This document shows, one piece after another, positions 23,635 through 32,117 of a DNA stretch of 64,000 bases. The notes below the pieces were generated by a model. It searched no databases and was not told the origin of the DNA. It saw only the letters and a program-made list of their open reading frames with translations. This DNA is from Streptomyces xanthophaeus (GTDB lineage: Bacteria > Actinomycetota > Actinomycetes > Streptomycetales > Streptomycetaceae), in the NCBI RefSeq assembly GCF_030440515.1, contig NZ_CP076543.1, forward strand, positions 5,652,501 to 5,716,500, in the 5' to 3' direction. The position numbers and the translations under genes are program-made. The number at the start of each line of letters is the position of its first letter. The first letter of the stretch is position 1.

Positions 23635-24633
23635 TCAGGGGGCCGGGGGCCAGGCCTGGCCCCAGTCGGCGTCCCGGGCGGCCTTGTACAGGTCGCCGTG
23701 GCGCTTGGTCACATTGACCCGGGTCAGGCCGTCTCCCTCGGGGCCGCACAGCTCCAGCAGGACGAGCCCCTTCCGGATCTGCGGCTTCCGCGTGATCCGG
23801 GAGGTGGCCGGCTCCGGCCTGAAGCGGGTCGCGGCGACGTAGCTGAACTTCTCGTCCTCGTACGGGAGCGAGCCGCCCTTGACCTGCCGGTGCAGGGAGG
23901 AGCGGCTGACCCGCGCCGAGAAGTGGCACCAGTCCTTGCCGACCTCGATCGGACAGGTCGCGTCGTGCGGGCACGGGGCGGCGATCCGCAGCCCGGCCTC
24001 GATCAGCTGGTCACGGGCCTCGCGGATGCGCAGGTACCCCTCCGGCGTGCCCGGCTCGATCAGCACCACGGCCTGGCCGGCCCGCGCCGCCTCGGCGACG
24101 ACGGCCTTGCGTGCCGGCACGGTCAGTTCGCCGAGTACGTAGGAGACCGTCACCAGGTCCGCCTCGGGGAGGCTCAGCCCCGAGCCGATGACGGCCCGCC
24201 GCCACGCGGCCCCGCGCAGCACCTCGGAGGTCGAGGCGGCCGCCAGCTCCCGGCCGAGGGCCAGGGCCGGCTCCGCCCAGTCCAGCACCGTGGTCTCCCG
24301 CGGTCCGTCCCAGGTGGCGTCCACCGCCCAGGTCGCGGCGCCCGTGCCGCCGCCCACGTCCACGTGCGAGCCCGGCGCCCAGCCGGGCGCGGCGTCGGCC
24401 AGCCCGTCGAGGGCGCTCCGGACGGCCTCGAAGGTGGCGGGCATCCGGTACGCCGCGTACGCCGCCACGTCGGAGCGGTCACGCAGTACGGGCGCGTCGG
24501 TCGGGGTCTGCCCCCGGTAGCTGGCGATGAGCCGCTCGACGGCGGCCGCGGCCTGCTTCGGCGGGAGCCCGTCGAGCAGCCCGCCGAGCGTGCGGCGGAG
24601 GGTGTCGGCGGAGGTGGGGGCGGAGGCGTTCAC
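23635..24633 (-). CDS. Rsm22-like small-subunit methyltransferase family protein
   Basis: A 332-residue Rsm22 family protein, SAM-dependent methyltransferase fold. The SAM-binding motif is VDVGGGTGAATWAV near residue 90, and later motifs read VTVSYVLGELTVPAR and VVLIEPGTPEGYLRI. Four cysteines that bind an iron-sulphur cluster in mitochondrial relatives are present: PCPHDATCPIEVGKDWCHF and LLELCGPEG. Mitochondrial Rsm22/METTL17 supports assembly of the small ribosomal subunit; the bacterial function is not proven. Start GTG 24633 has no ribosome site; TAAACT lies 6 bp upstream, so it is leaderless. It is convergent with the DDAH gene, 6 bp apart. Confidence 0.85.
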   Translation of the reverse strand: MNASAPTSADTLRRTLGGLLDGLPPKQAAAAVERLIASYRGQTPTDAPVLRDRSDVAAYAAYRMPATFEAVRSALDGLADAAPGWAPGSHVDVGGGTGAATWAVDATWDGPRETTVLDWAEPALALGRELAAASTSEVLRGAAWRRAVIGSGLSLPEADLVTVSYVLGELTVPARKAVVAEAARAGQAVVLIEPGTPEGYLRIREARDQLIEAGLRIAAPCPHDATCPIEVGKDWCHFSARVSRSSLHRQVKGGSLPYEDEKFSYVAATRFRPEPATSRITRKPQIRKGLVLLELCGPEGDGLTRVNVTKRHGDLYKAARDADWGQAWPPAP

Positions 24634-24729
24634 CTGCGAAGTTTATGCCGCCGATCCGGGGCGGGGGCCGCCCGGTCGGGTGCGGCCGCCGGTCCCGTGC
24701 GGCCGCCGGTCCCGTGCGGCGCGGGGTCC

Positions 24730-24773
24730 GGGGCTCCGCCCCGGACCCCGCGCCTCAGGCGGCGACGGGGCTG
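24730..24773 (-). repeat. Dispersed 44-bp GC-rich element, copy 3 (reverse), inside a gene end
   Basis: GGGGCTCCGCCCC then GGACCCCGCGCC and GACGGGGCTG, the reverse complement of copies 1 and 2. It overlaps the stop codon of the Bcr/CflA gene (24755-24757), so the last residues (SPVAA) of that protein are encoded by the element. Confidence 0.75.
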
Positions 24774-26077
24774 GGGTCGTCGGTGGAGGCGGATCGGCTC
24801 TGCCAGGGGCGGCACAGGCCGAGGAAGGTGCTCACGGCGAGGAGGGCGCACACCAGCTGGACCAGCGCCATCGGTACCGCCGTGTCCTCGCCCGCGATCC
24901 CCACCAGCGGTGAGGCGATCGCGCCGATCAGGAACGAGGAGGTGCCGAGGAGCGCGGAGGCCGATCCGGCCGCGTGCGGGGTCCGCATCAGGGCCTGCGC
25001 GTTGGTGTTCGGCAGCACCACGCCCATCGCCGACATCAGGACGAACAGGGCGGCGGCGATCGGGGTCAGCCCGACCTCCCCGAACACCCCGGTCGACATC
25101 AGCAGCAGGGCCACCGCGGCGGACAGGACGACCGCGAGCCCGACGGCCAGCACCTTGTCCAGGCGGACCCGGCCCACCAGCAGCTTGCCGTTGATCTGGC
25201 CGACGAGGATCAGGCCGACGGAGTTGAGCCCGAACAGCAGGGAGAAGGCCTGGGGCGAGGCCCCGTAGATCTCCTGCACCACGAAGGGCGAGGCGGATAT
25301 GTAGGAGAAGAGCACGGCGAAGGAGAAGCCGCCGGTCAGGGTGTAGCCGGCGAAGACGCGGTCGCCGAGCAGCCCCCGCATGGTCCGCAGGGCGGAGCCG
25401 ACACCGCCGGTGTGCCGCCGCTCGGGCGGCAGGGTCTCGCCGAGGCCGCGCCAGACCATCAGGGTGAGCACCGTGCCGACGACGGTCAGGACGAGGAAGA
25501 CCCCGCGCCAGTCGGCGAAGCGCAGCACCTGGCCGCCGATGAGCGGGGCGATGATCGGGGCGGCCCCGGATATGAGCATCAGGGTGGAGAAGAAGCGCGC
25601 CATCTCGTCCCCGTCGTACAGGTCGCGTACGACGGCCCGGGCGATGACGATCGCGGCGGCGCCGGCCAGGCCCTGGAGCAGCCGGAAGGAGATCAGCAGC
25701 TCGGTGGTCGGGGCGAGCGCGCAGATCGCGGTGGCCAGGACGTAGACGACCATGCCGATGAGCAGGGGCCGGCGGCGGCCCCACTTGTCGCTCATCGGGC
25801 CGATGACGAGCTGGCCCAGGGCCATGCCGGCGAGGCAGGCCGTGAGGGTGAGCTGGACGGTCGCGGCAGGGCTGTTCAGGGCGGCGGTGACCTGCGGCAG
25901 GGCCGGCAGGTACATGTCCATGGACAGCGGGGGGAGGGCGGTGAGCCCGCCGAGTACGAAGGTGACCAGAAGGCCCGTACGGCGGGCGGCCGTCAGGGGC
26001 GCTGTGGCGGTGGGGGCGGAGGGCGAATCGGGCGACGAGTCGTGCGAGGCGGCCGTCGCGGGGCCTCTCTCCGACAT
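24755..26077 (-). CDS. Bcr/CflA family multidrug efflux transporter (MFS)
   Basis: A 440-residue major facilitator with 12 predicted membrane segments. The first begins [26 protein letters not shown], the hallmark of Bcr/CflA proteins. The MFS motif is [18 protein letters not shown] in the loop between helices 2 and 3. Bcr/CflA exports bicyclomycin, chloramphenicol, cysteine or similar molecules by proton antiport; the substrate here is unknown. The start ATG 26077 has GGAG 6 bp upstream; another ATG 7 codons earlier lacks one. The C-terminal residues are encoded by a dispersed repeat copy. Confidence 0.9.
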   Translation of the reverse strand: MSERGPATAASHDSSPDSPSAPTATAPLTAARRTGLLVTFVLGGLTALPPLSMDMYLPALPQVTAALNSPAATVQLTLTACLAGMALGQLVIGPMSDKWGRRRPLLIGMVVYVLATAICALAPTTELLISFRLLQGLAGAAAIVIARAVVRDLYDGDEMARFFSTLMLISGAAPIIAPLIGGQVLRFADWRGVFLVLTVVGTVLTLMVWRGLGETLPPERRHTGGVGSALRTMRGLLGDRVFAGYTLTGGFSFAVLFSYISASPFVVQEIYGASPQAFSLLFGLNSVGLILVGQINGKLLVGRVRLDKVLAVGLAVVLSAAVALLLMSTGVFGEVGLTPIAAALFVLMSAMGVVLPNTNAQALMRTPHAAGSASALLGTSSFLIGAIASPLVGIAGEDTAVPMALVQLVCALLAVSTFLGLCRPWQSRSASTDDPSPVAA

Positions 26078-26185
26078 GCGGAACTCCAGTCTTCTCATCT
26101 GATCTACGCACCCCTGACCGCCCCATGCTCTCAGCAATCGGAACGTCCGGGGAACGGAGCGCCGTGTGACGTACCCTGCGGCCCC

Positions 26186-26947
26186 ATGGACGAAAGTACG
26201 AAGAAGATCGCCGTGGTGACCGGCGCCGGCTCCGGGATCGGCCGCTCCGTGGCGCTGACCCTGGCCGCCGCGGGCTGGGCCGTGGCCGTGGCCGGCCGCC
26301 GCGCCGAACCGCTGGAGGAGACCGCCCGGGCCGCAGGGGAGGACGCCGACGTGCTGTGCGTACGGGCGGACGTGAGCGACCCGGACGACGTGACTGCTCT
26401 GTTCGAGTCGGTCCGGGCCCGCTACGGGCGCCTCGACCTGCTCTTCAACAACGCGGGCACCTTCGGGCCGGGCGGGGTCCCGCTGGAGGACCTCACCTAC
26501 GAGGCCTGGCGCTCGGTCGTCGACGTCAACCTCACCGGCTCCTTCCTGTGCGCGCAGGCCGCCTTCCGGCAGATGAAGCGGCAGGACCCGCAGGGCGGCC
26601 GCATCATCAACAACGGCTCCATCTCGGCGCACGTGCCCCGCCCGAACTCCGTCGCCTACACCGCGACCAAGCACGCGATGACCGGCCTGACCAAGTCCCT
26701 GTCGCTGGACGGGCGGCCGTACCGGATCGCCTGCGGCCAGATCGACATCGGCAACGCGGCGACCGAGATGACCGAGCGGATGCAGACCGGCATCCTCCAG
26801 GCCAACGGGCAGCTGGCCGTCGAGCCCGTGATGGACGCGGCCGACGTGGCGCGTACGGTCCTGCACATGGCTGAGCTCCCGCTGGAGGCGAACGTGCAGT
26901 TCGCGACGGTGATGGCGACCTCGATGCCGTACATCGGCCGCGGCTGA
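26186..26947 (+). CDS. SDR family oxidoreductase
   Basis: A 253-residue short-chain dehydrogenase: [18 protein letters not shown] at residues 11-28, [16 protein letters not shown] near residue 90, S in [11 protein letters not shown], and [11 protein letters not shown] (Tyr-x-x-x-Lys). The AGRRAEP loop after the second strand suggests NADPH. The reaction is not specified by the sequence. Start ATG 26186 is leaderless (TACCCT at 26172-26177). It is divergent from the efflux gene and lies 63 bp before the PhzF gene. Confidence 0.88.
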   Translation: MDESTKKIAVVTGAGSGIGRSVALTLAAAGWAVAVAGRRAEPLEETARAAGEDADVLCVRADVSDPDDVTALFESVRARYGRLDLLFNNAGTFGPGGVPLEDLTYEAWRSVVDVNLTGSFLCAQAAFRQMKRQDPQGGRIINNGSISAHVPRPNSVAYTATKHAMTGLTKSLSLDGRPYRIACGQIDIGNAATEMTERMQTGILQANGQLAVEPVMDAADVARTVLHMAELPLEANVQFATVMATSMPYIGRG

Positions 26948-27010
26948 GCCCGCGGGATCCACCGCCGAAACACATTGCCAGGCCGCGGAGACGCGGACGA
27001 TCATGGCCGC

Positions 27011-27874
27011 ATGACCGACACCGAGGTACTGCGCTACACCGCTTTCTCCCACGACCCGGACGGCGGCAACCCCGCCGGGGTCGTGCTCGACGCCGCGGGG
27101 CTGGACGAGCACGCCATGCTGGAGATCGCCGCCGGGCTGGGCTACAGCGAGACGGCCTTCCTGACCGCCCCGCCCGAGGGGTTCGGCGGTGAGGAGGGCC
27201 GGTCCTTCACCGTGCGCTACTTCAGCCCCAAGGCGGAGGTCCCCTTCTGCGGGCACGCGACCGTGGCCACGGCCGTCGCGCTGGGGGAGCGGATCGGGCC
27301 GGGCGAGCTCCTCCTCGCCACCCGGGCGGGGACCGTACCGGTGACCGTCACCTCGGAGGACGGGCGGCTGCGGGCCACGCTCACCAGCGTCGAGCCGCAC
27401 ACCGAGGAGATCGGCGCGGCGGACCTCGCCGAGGCACTGGCCGCGCTGGACTGGCCCGAGGCCGACCTGGACCCGGCGTTCCCGCCCGCGATCGCCTACG
27501 CCGGGGCCCGGCACCTGGTGCTCGGTGCCCGCACCCGGGCCCGGCTCGCCGACCTGGACTACGACTTCGCCCGGCTGGAGGCCCTGATGCGACGCCTGGA
27601 CCTCACCACGGTCCAGCTGGTGCACCGGGCGGGCCCGGCGGAGTTCCACGTACGCGACCCCTTCCCGGTGGGCGGCGTGGTGGAGGACCCGGCCACGGGA
27701 GCCGCAGCGGCCGCCTTCGGCGCGTACGCACGTGAGCGCGGCCTGGTCCCGGCGGACGCCGTGCTCACCCTCCACCAGGGAACGGACATGGGCCGGCCCG
27801 GTGTGCTCACGGTGGAACTGCGCGCCGGTGACCCCCGGGTCAGGGTGGGCGGCGAGGGCGTCCGCATCCCGTGA
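27011..27874 (+). CDS. PhzF family protein
   Basis: A 287-residue PhzF/epimerase-like fold with two related halves. Motifs of the family: HDPDGGNPAGVVLDAAGL, ELGYSETAF-like (GLGYSETAFL), RYFSPKAEVPFCGHATVATA (residues 75-95) and the C-terminal VVEDPATGAAAAAFGAY. The conserved Glu of PhzF (E at the SETAF segment) is present. PhzF catalyses an isomerisation in phenazine synthesis, but most family members have other, unknown roles; no phenazine genes are here. The start is ATG 27011. A second, shorter PhzF-family gene lies at 38409. Confidence 0.88.
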   Translation: MTDTEVLRYTAFSHDPDGGNPAGVVLDAAGLDEHAMLEIAAGLGYSETAFLTAPPEGFGGEEGRSFTVRYFSPKAEVPFCGHATVATAVALGERIGPGELLLATRAGTVPVTVTSEDGRLRATLTSVEPHTEEIGAADLAEALAALDWPEADLDPAFPPAIAYAGARHLVLGARTRARLADLDYDFARLEALMRRLDLTTVQLVHRAGPAEFHVRDPFPVGGVVEDPATGAAAAAFGAYARERGLVPADAVLTLHQGTDMGRPGVLTVELRAGDPRVRVGGEGVRIP

Positions 27875-27898
27875 GCGAATTCATCGGCCCGGATTCCC

Positions 27899-27942
27899 GA
27901 GGCTCCGCCCCGGACCCCGCTCCTCGAACGACGGAGGGGCTG
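27899..27942 (-). repeat. Dispersed 44-bp GC-rich element, copy 4 (reverse), at a gene start
   Basis: GAGGCTCCGCCCC then GGACCCCGCTCC and GACGGAGGGGCTG, more diverged than copies 1-3. Its end supplies the GGAGG used by the GNAT gene that starts at 27948. Confidence 0.65.
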
Positions 27943-27947
27943 GATTC

Positions 27948-28511
27948 GTGAGGGTGATCGGATATGCCGAGGCGGACCTGCCCGCGGGCCCGGCCCGGCA
28001 GGTCGCCGAGCTGGAGGCGAGAGTGTGGCCCGGCTCCACCCCCGGCCACGACCCGGCGCTCGACCCGAGGACGATGCTGCTCGTGGACGCGGCCGGCACG
28101 GTGACGGCCGCGCTGTCGCTGCTGTACAAGCCGATTCCGCTCGCGGACCGCACGTACCGGGCCGCCGGACTCAGCTCCGTGGCCGCCCTGCCGGAGCTGC
28201 GCGGCCGCGGGCTCGGCGGCCGGCTGGTCGCGGCGGCCCGCGCCGAGCTGGCGGCCGACCCGGACGTGGACCTGGCGCTGTTCAGCTGCGACCGGCCCCT
28301 GGCGGCCTTCTACGAGGCGGCCGGCTTCGAAGTGCTGCCCGGCACGGTCCTGGTGGGCGGGACTCCCGAGGATCCCCTGGCCACCGACGAACCCGGCTTC
28401 GACAAGGTGGTGCTCGCCGCGTTCTTCACGGACGACCCGGGCCGGGACCGCGCCGCCTTCACGGGCGTCCGCGTCCCGCTCCACCCCGGAAACACCGACA
28501 GGCTGTGGTGA
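27948..28511 (+). CDS. GNAT family N-acetyltransferase
   Basis: A 187-residue acetyltransferase. The acetyl-CoA motif is LPELRGRGLGGRLVAAARAEL (motif A, R/Q-x-x-G-x-G), preceded by strand AGLSSVAAL and followed by DLALFSCDRPLAAFYEAAGFEVL with the conserved aromatic region. The substrate is unknown; AAC(3)- or AAC(2')-like enzymes share this layout. The start GTG 27948 has GGAGG 10 bp upstream, and that ribosome site lies inside a dispersed repeat copy. Its stop is in the left arm of a strong hairpin. Confidence 0.85.
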   Translation: MRVIGYAEADLPAGPARQVAELEARVWPGSTPGHDPALDPRTMLLVDAAGTVTAALSLLYKPIPLADRTYRAAGLSSVAALPELRGRGLGGRLVAAARAELAADPDVDLALFSCDRPLAAFYEAAGFEVLPGTVLVGGTPEDPLATDEPGFDKVVLAAFFTDDPGRDRAAFTGVRVPLHPGNTDRLW

Positions 28512-28540
28512 CGGGCCCGAAGGCCCTTCACCACAGCCTG
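28499..28540. terminator. Strong bidirectional terminator hairpin
   Basis: CAGGCTGTGGTGA (28499-28511) pairs perfectly with TCACCACAGCCTG (28528-28540), and within it GGGCC pairs with GGCCC around a CGAA loop. It holds the GNAT stop codon and lies between convergent GNAT and efeU. Confidence 0.85.
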
Positions 28541-28565
28541 CCGGCGGCCGTCCGGCCGCGCGCCC

Positions 28566-29423
28566 TCAGTTGGCGGGCGCGGAGTCCGAGTCCGCGGGCC
28601 GCACCTTCGGCGTGGCCGCCGGGCGGCCGCGGTCGACGAGGAACAGCGTCAGCACGGGGACCAGGTACAGCAGCCACACCGTGAGCTGGAGGACGGTCGG
28701 GTCGGGCTGGAAGTTGAAGACGCCCTTGAGCAGGGTCCCGTACCAGCTGTCCGGCGGGATCGTCCCGCTGATGTCGAAGGCCTTGTCGCCCAGGCCGCCG
28801 AGGAAACGGGCCTCCTGGAGGTCGTGCACCCCGTACGCGAGCACCCCCGCGGCCACGATCACCAGCATGGCGCCGGTCCACCGGAAGAACTTCGCCAGAT
28901 TGATCTTCAGCGTGCCCCGGTAGAAGAGGTACCCCAGCAGGATCGCCGTGGCGATGCCCAGCAGCACACCGATCAGTGGTGCCGAGGAACCCTCGCCACT
29001 GGCCCGTACCGACGCCCACACGAACAGGGCCGTCTCCAGCCCCTCCCGGCCGACGGCCAGGAAGGCGGTGGCGACCAGCGCCGCGGTGCCCATGGCCAGC
29101 GCCGTGTCGAGCTTGCCGTGCAGATCGGCCTTCAGATGCCGCGCGGTGCGCTTCATCCAGAAGACCATCCACGTCACCAGACCCACGGAGATGATCGACA
29201 GGGTGCCGCCGAGCAGCTCCTGCGCCTCGAAGGTCAGCTCCTGGGTGCCGAATTCGAGCATCGCGCCGAAGGCGAGGGAGATCGCGCAGGCGATCGCGAT
29301 GCCCAGCCACACGGGACGCAGGGCGTCCCGGCGCTCGGTCTTCACCAGGTACGCGACGAGGATGCAGACGACCAGGCTGGCCTCCAGCCCCTCGCGCAGG
29401 CCGATCAGATAGTTGCCGAACAC
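28566..29423 (-). CDS. efeU: FTR1-type iron permease EfeU
   Basis: A 285-residue membrane protein with seven predicted helices. Two REGLE motifs, the iron-binding hallmark of FTR1/EfeU permeases, are seen: GLREGLEASLVV at residues 9-20 and VGREGLETALFV near residue 130. It moves ferric iron across the membrane after oxidation. The start is GTG 29423 with AGAGGA upstream. It lies 25 bp after efeB and is the last gene of the efeO-efeB-efeU operon. Confidence 0.93.
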   Translation of the reverse strand: MFGNYLIGLREGLEASLVVCILVAYLVKTERRDALRPVWLGIAIACAISLAFGAMLEFGTQELTFEAQELLGGTLSIISVGLVTWMVFWMKRTARHLKADLHGKLDTALAMGTAALVATAFLAVGREGLETALFVWASVRASGEGSSAPLIGVLLGIATAILLGYLFYRGTLKINLAKFFRWTGAMLVIVAAGVLAYGVHDLQEARFLGGLGDKAFDISGTIPPDSWYGTLLKGVFNFQPDPTVLQLTVWLLYLVPVLTLFLVDRGRPAATPKVRPADSDSAPAN

Positions 29424-29448
29424 GGCGGTGGTTCCTCTCCGGCGGGGA

Positions 29449-30744
29449 CTACGCGAACAGCGTCCGGCCCCACCAGTCGTCCTTGTCACGGACGCCCGGC
29501 GGGACGGCGAAGACGGCCGAACCCACGTGCTGGATGTATTCGTTGAGGACGTCGGACCGGGCCAGATTGCGCTGGATCGGGATGAAGCCCTTGCGTATGT
29601 CGCGCTGGTAGGCGAGGAAGAACAGGCCCGCGTCCAGGCGGCCCAGTCCGTCCGTGCCGTCGGTGAAGGAGTAGCCGCGGCGCAGGATCGTCGCACCGTT
29701 GTTGGTGTCCGGGTGCGCGAGGCGCACGTGCGCCTCCGGCTTCATCGCCTTCAGGAACGGCTCGTCGCGCTCCCGGGACTTGCCGACCGGGGCACCCTCG
29801 CCCTTGTCACGGCCGAAGATGTCCTCCTGCTCCTGGAGCGGGGTGCGGTCCCAGGTCTCGATGTTCATCCGGATCCGGCGCGCCACCAGGTACGAGCCGC
29901 CGGTCAGCCAGTCGCTGCCGTCGCCCGCGCCGACCCACACGTGCTTGTCCAGGGCGGCCTTGTCGGTGCCGGAGATGTTCCGGGTGCCGTCCTTGAAGCC
30001 CATCATGTTGCGCGGGGTCTGCTCGTCGGGGGTGGTCGACGAGGTCTTGCCGAAGCCGAGCTGCGACCAGCGCATGGCGGTGCGGCCGAAGCCGATGCGG
30101 GCCAGCTGGCGGATCGCGTGCACGGCGACCTGCGGGTCGTCGGCGCAGGCCTGGACGCAGAGGTCGCCGCCGGAGCGGGCCGGGTCCAGATTGTCGCCGG
30201 GGAACAGCTCCAAATCCACCAGCGCCTCGGGACGCTTGCCCTCCAGCCCGAACCGGTCCTTGGCGAACAGGCCCGGACCGAAACCGATGGTCAGGGTGAG
30301 GCGCGAGGCCTTCAGGCCCAGCGCCTCGCCCGTGTCGTCCGGCGGTGCCTCCGGGAGGCCGCCGAAGCCGCCCTCACCGACCGGCAGTCCGGCCGTCATC
30401 AGCCGGGCCGCCACCGTCCACTCCTTGAGGAGCTTGATCAGTTCCTCGCGGTCCTTCGTCTTCACGTCGAAGGCCGCGAAGTGCAGGCGGTCCTGCACGG
30501 CGCTCGCGATACCGGCCTGGTGCTCGCCGTGGAACGGCACGGCGCCCCCGGTCGCGGCGGCCGAGACCATGTCCGAGCCGCCGCCGAACGCCGTCACCGC
30601 ACCGCCGGCCGCGGCGGCGCCGAGCGCGAGCCCGGCCCCGCCCCAGCCCAGCACCGCACGCCGTGAGGGCGCGGTCGAGGATTTGTCGACCGCCTGCTGT
30701 TCCGGCTGCGGCTGCGGCTGTCCTGCCGACTCCGACTCGCTCAT
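29449..30744 (-). CDS. efeB: EfeB, Dyp-type peroxidase / deferrochelatase
   Basis: A 431-residue dye-decolorising peroxidase. A Tat signal (SRRAVLGWGGAGLALG near residue 28) indicates export in folded form. The GxxDG motif is GFKDGTRNISG near residue 235, the proximal haem His lies in the LAHPDTNNG region, and the C-terminal Dyp motif is GLGRLDAGLFFLAYQRD. EfeB oxidises ferrous iron or takes iron from haem while leaving the ring intact in E. coli. ATG 30744 has GGAG 6 bp upstream; ATG 30747 is an alternative. It is 29 bp downstream of efeO. Confidence 0.92.
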   Translation of the reverse strand: MSESESAGQPQPQPEQQAVDKSSTAPSRRAVLGWGGAGLALGAAAAGGAVTAFGGGSDMVSAAATGGAVPFHGEHQAGIASAVQDRLHFAAFDVKTKDREELIKLLKEWTVAARLMTAGLPVGEGGFGGLPEAPPDDTGEALGLKASRLTLTIGFGPGLFAKDRFGLEGKRPEALVDLELFPGDNLDPARSGGDLCVQACADDPQVAVHAIRQLARIGFGRTAMRWSQLGFGKTSSTTPDEQTPRNMMGFKDGTRNISGTDKAALDKHVWVGAGDGSDWLTGGSYLVARRIRMNIETWDRTPLQEQEDIFGRDKGEGAPVGKSRERDEPFLKAMKPEAHVRLAHPDTNNGATILRRGYSFTDGTDGLGRLDAGLFFLAYQRDIRKGFIPIQRNLARSDVLNEYIQHVGSAVFAVPPGVRDKDDWWGRTLFA

Positions 30745-30773
30745 CATGGTCTCCGCCCTTCCGTCTCTGCCGG

Positions 30774-31928
30774 TTACTTGGTGACCGCGGCGGCGAGCTT
30801 GGAGAGCGGCTCGGCGAGCGCGTTCACGCCGTCCGAGAGCTCCTTGCGCTCCGGCTCGCCGACCTTGTCGTACGAGGTGAACTCGTAGGTGGCCTTGTCG
30901 GCGCGGTACTTGTCCAGAAGGGTGTTCAGGGCCGCGAACTGGGTGTCGAGCTGCTTGACCAGCTCCGGGTCGTTCTTCGTGGCGATCGGCTTGAGCAGCT
31001 CGTACGCCTTCTGCGCACCCTCGACGTTGGCCTTGAAGTCGACCAGGTCGGTGCGCGAGTAGCGCTCCTCCTCGCCGGTGACCTTGCCGGTGGCGACCTC
31101 GTCGAGGAGCTCCTTGGCACCGTTGGCGATCGAGGTCGGGGTGATCTCCGCCTGGCCGACCTTCTTCTGCCAGTCGGTGAGGTCCGTGATCAGGGTGTCG
31201 GCGAGCTGCTTCTCGCGGTCGCCGATCTTGTTGTCGGCCCACAGGGCCTTCTCCAGGCGGTGCCAGCCGGTCCAGTCCTTCTCCACGTCCTGGCCGGCCT
31301 CCAGGCCGTCCTCGCGGACGTCGACCTTCGGGTCGATGTCGCCGAAGGACTCGGCGACCGGCTCGGTGCGCTCCCAGCCGATGCGTGAGCCGGCGTAGAG
31401 CTTCTTCGCGCCCTCGACGTCACCGGCCTTGACCGCGTCCGCGAAGGCCTGCGCCTTGGGGAGGGTCTCCTCGGCCTGCTGGACCACGTAGGCGCGGTAG
31501 GCGGCGACCGCGGCGTCCGCCTCGGGGCTGCGCTTCTCCTCGGCGGCGCCCTTGCCGGTGACCTTGACCTTCTGCTTGATGCCGTCGCCCTTCATGCCGG
31601 GCTTGCAGACGATCTCGTAGTCGCCCGCCTTGATCTCGGCGGTGATGGAGGCCTTGGTGCCGGGGCCGATGTTCTCGCGCTCGGTCACGATGCGGGCGTC
31701 CGGGAAGAGGACGTAGACCTCGGTGACCTTGGCGCCCTTGTTCTCGACGTCGATCTGCACCTTGCCGGCCGGGAACTCCGTCTTCGACACGTCGCAGGCG
31801 CTGTCGGACGCCGCCACCTTGATCGCGTCGCTGTCGCCCGCGTCGCTCTTCTGGGAGCAGCCGGTGACGGCGGTCAGTGCGGCCGCCACGGAGGCCGCGG
31901 CGATGACAGTGAGGCGAGCGGGGCGCAT
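30774..31928 (-). CDS. efeO: EfeO iron-uptake lipoprotein (M75 imelysin type)
   Basis: A 384-residue lipoprotein. The lipobox is AVTGC at residues 20-24. Residues 35-125 form a cupredoxin-like domain with candidate ligands (SACDV, EIVCKPGMKGDG). Residues 135-384 are the peptidase-M75 (imelysin) helical domain with the GWHRLEKALW motif (HxxE). EfeO binds metal for EfeU and EfeB at the outer face of the membrane. It is the first gene of the operon, behind an iron-box-like site at 31997. Confidence 0.93.
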   Translation of the reverse strand: MRPARLTVIAAASVAAALTAVTGCSQKSDAGDSDAIKVAASDSACDVSKTEFPAGKVQIDVENKGAKVTEVYVLFPDARIVTERENIGPGTKASITAEIKAGDYEIVCKPGMKGDGIKQKVKVTGKGAAEEKRSPEADAAVAAYRAYVVQQAEETLPKAQAFADAVKAGDVEGAKKLYAGSRIGWERTEPVAESFGDIDPKVDVREDGLEAGQDVEKDWTGWHRLEKALWADNKIGDREKQLADTLITDLTDWQKKVGQAEITPTSIANGAKELLDEVATGKVTGEEERYSRTDLVDFKANVEGAQKAYELLKPIATKNDPELVKQLDTQFAALNTLLDKYRADKATYEFTSYDKVGEPERKELSDGVNALAEPLSKLAAAVTK

Positions 31929-31996
31929 ATAGGGGCTCCTGGCGTCGGGCGAAGGGGCCGTCCCATGGAGGGAAAGGCCGATGAGGCGGACCTAAC

Positions 31997-32015
31997 TTAA
32001 CCGAGGCTTACCTCA
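31997..32015. promoter_or_regulatory. Iron box (DmdR/DtxR-like) before efeO
   Basis: On the minus strand it reads TGAGGTAAGCCTCGGTTAA; 14 of 19 positions match the TTAGGTTAGGCTAACCTAA-type consensus, counting A/T positions as equal, with the left half perfect. It lies 69 bp upstream of efeO. In Streptomyces DmdR1 binds such sites when iron is ample. Confidence 0.6.
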
Positions 32016-32117
32016 CCCATACCCTCTCGTACCGTGATTCAGCTCATACGTTTGGGTCCCGGACACGGCCCTGTCACGGGGCCTTCACGGCAGCCCCATG
32101 GCATGGTCAAGCGGAGG

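Noticed and set aside
24974..26170. Plus-strand frame before the SDR at 26186
   Set aside because: It is the antisense of the Bcr/CflA exporter. The SDR begins at its own leaderless ATG.
30748..30773. A separate promoter for efeB
   Set aside because: The gap to efeO is too short and has only a ribosome site, so an operon is the simpler reading.
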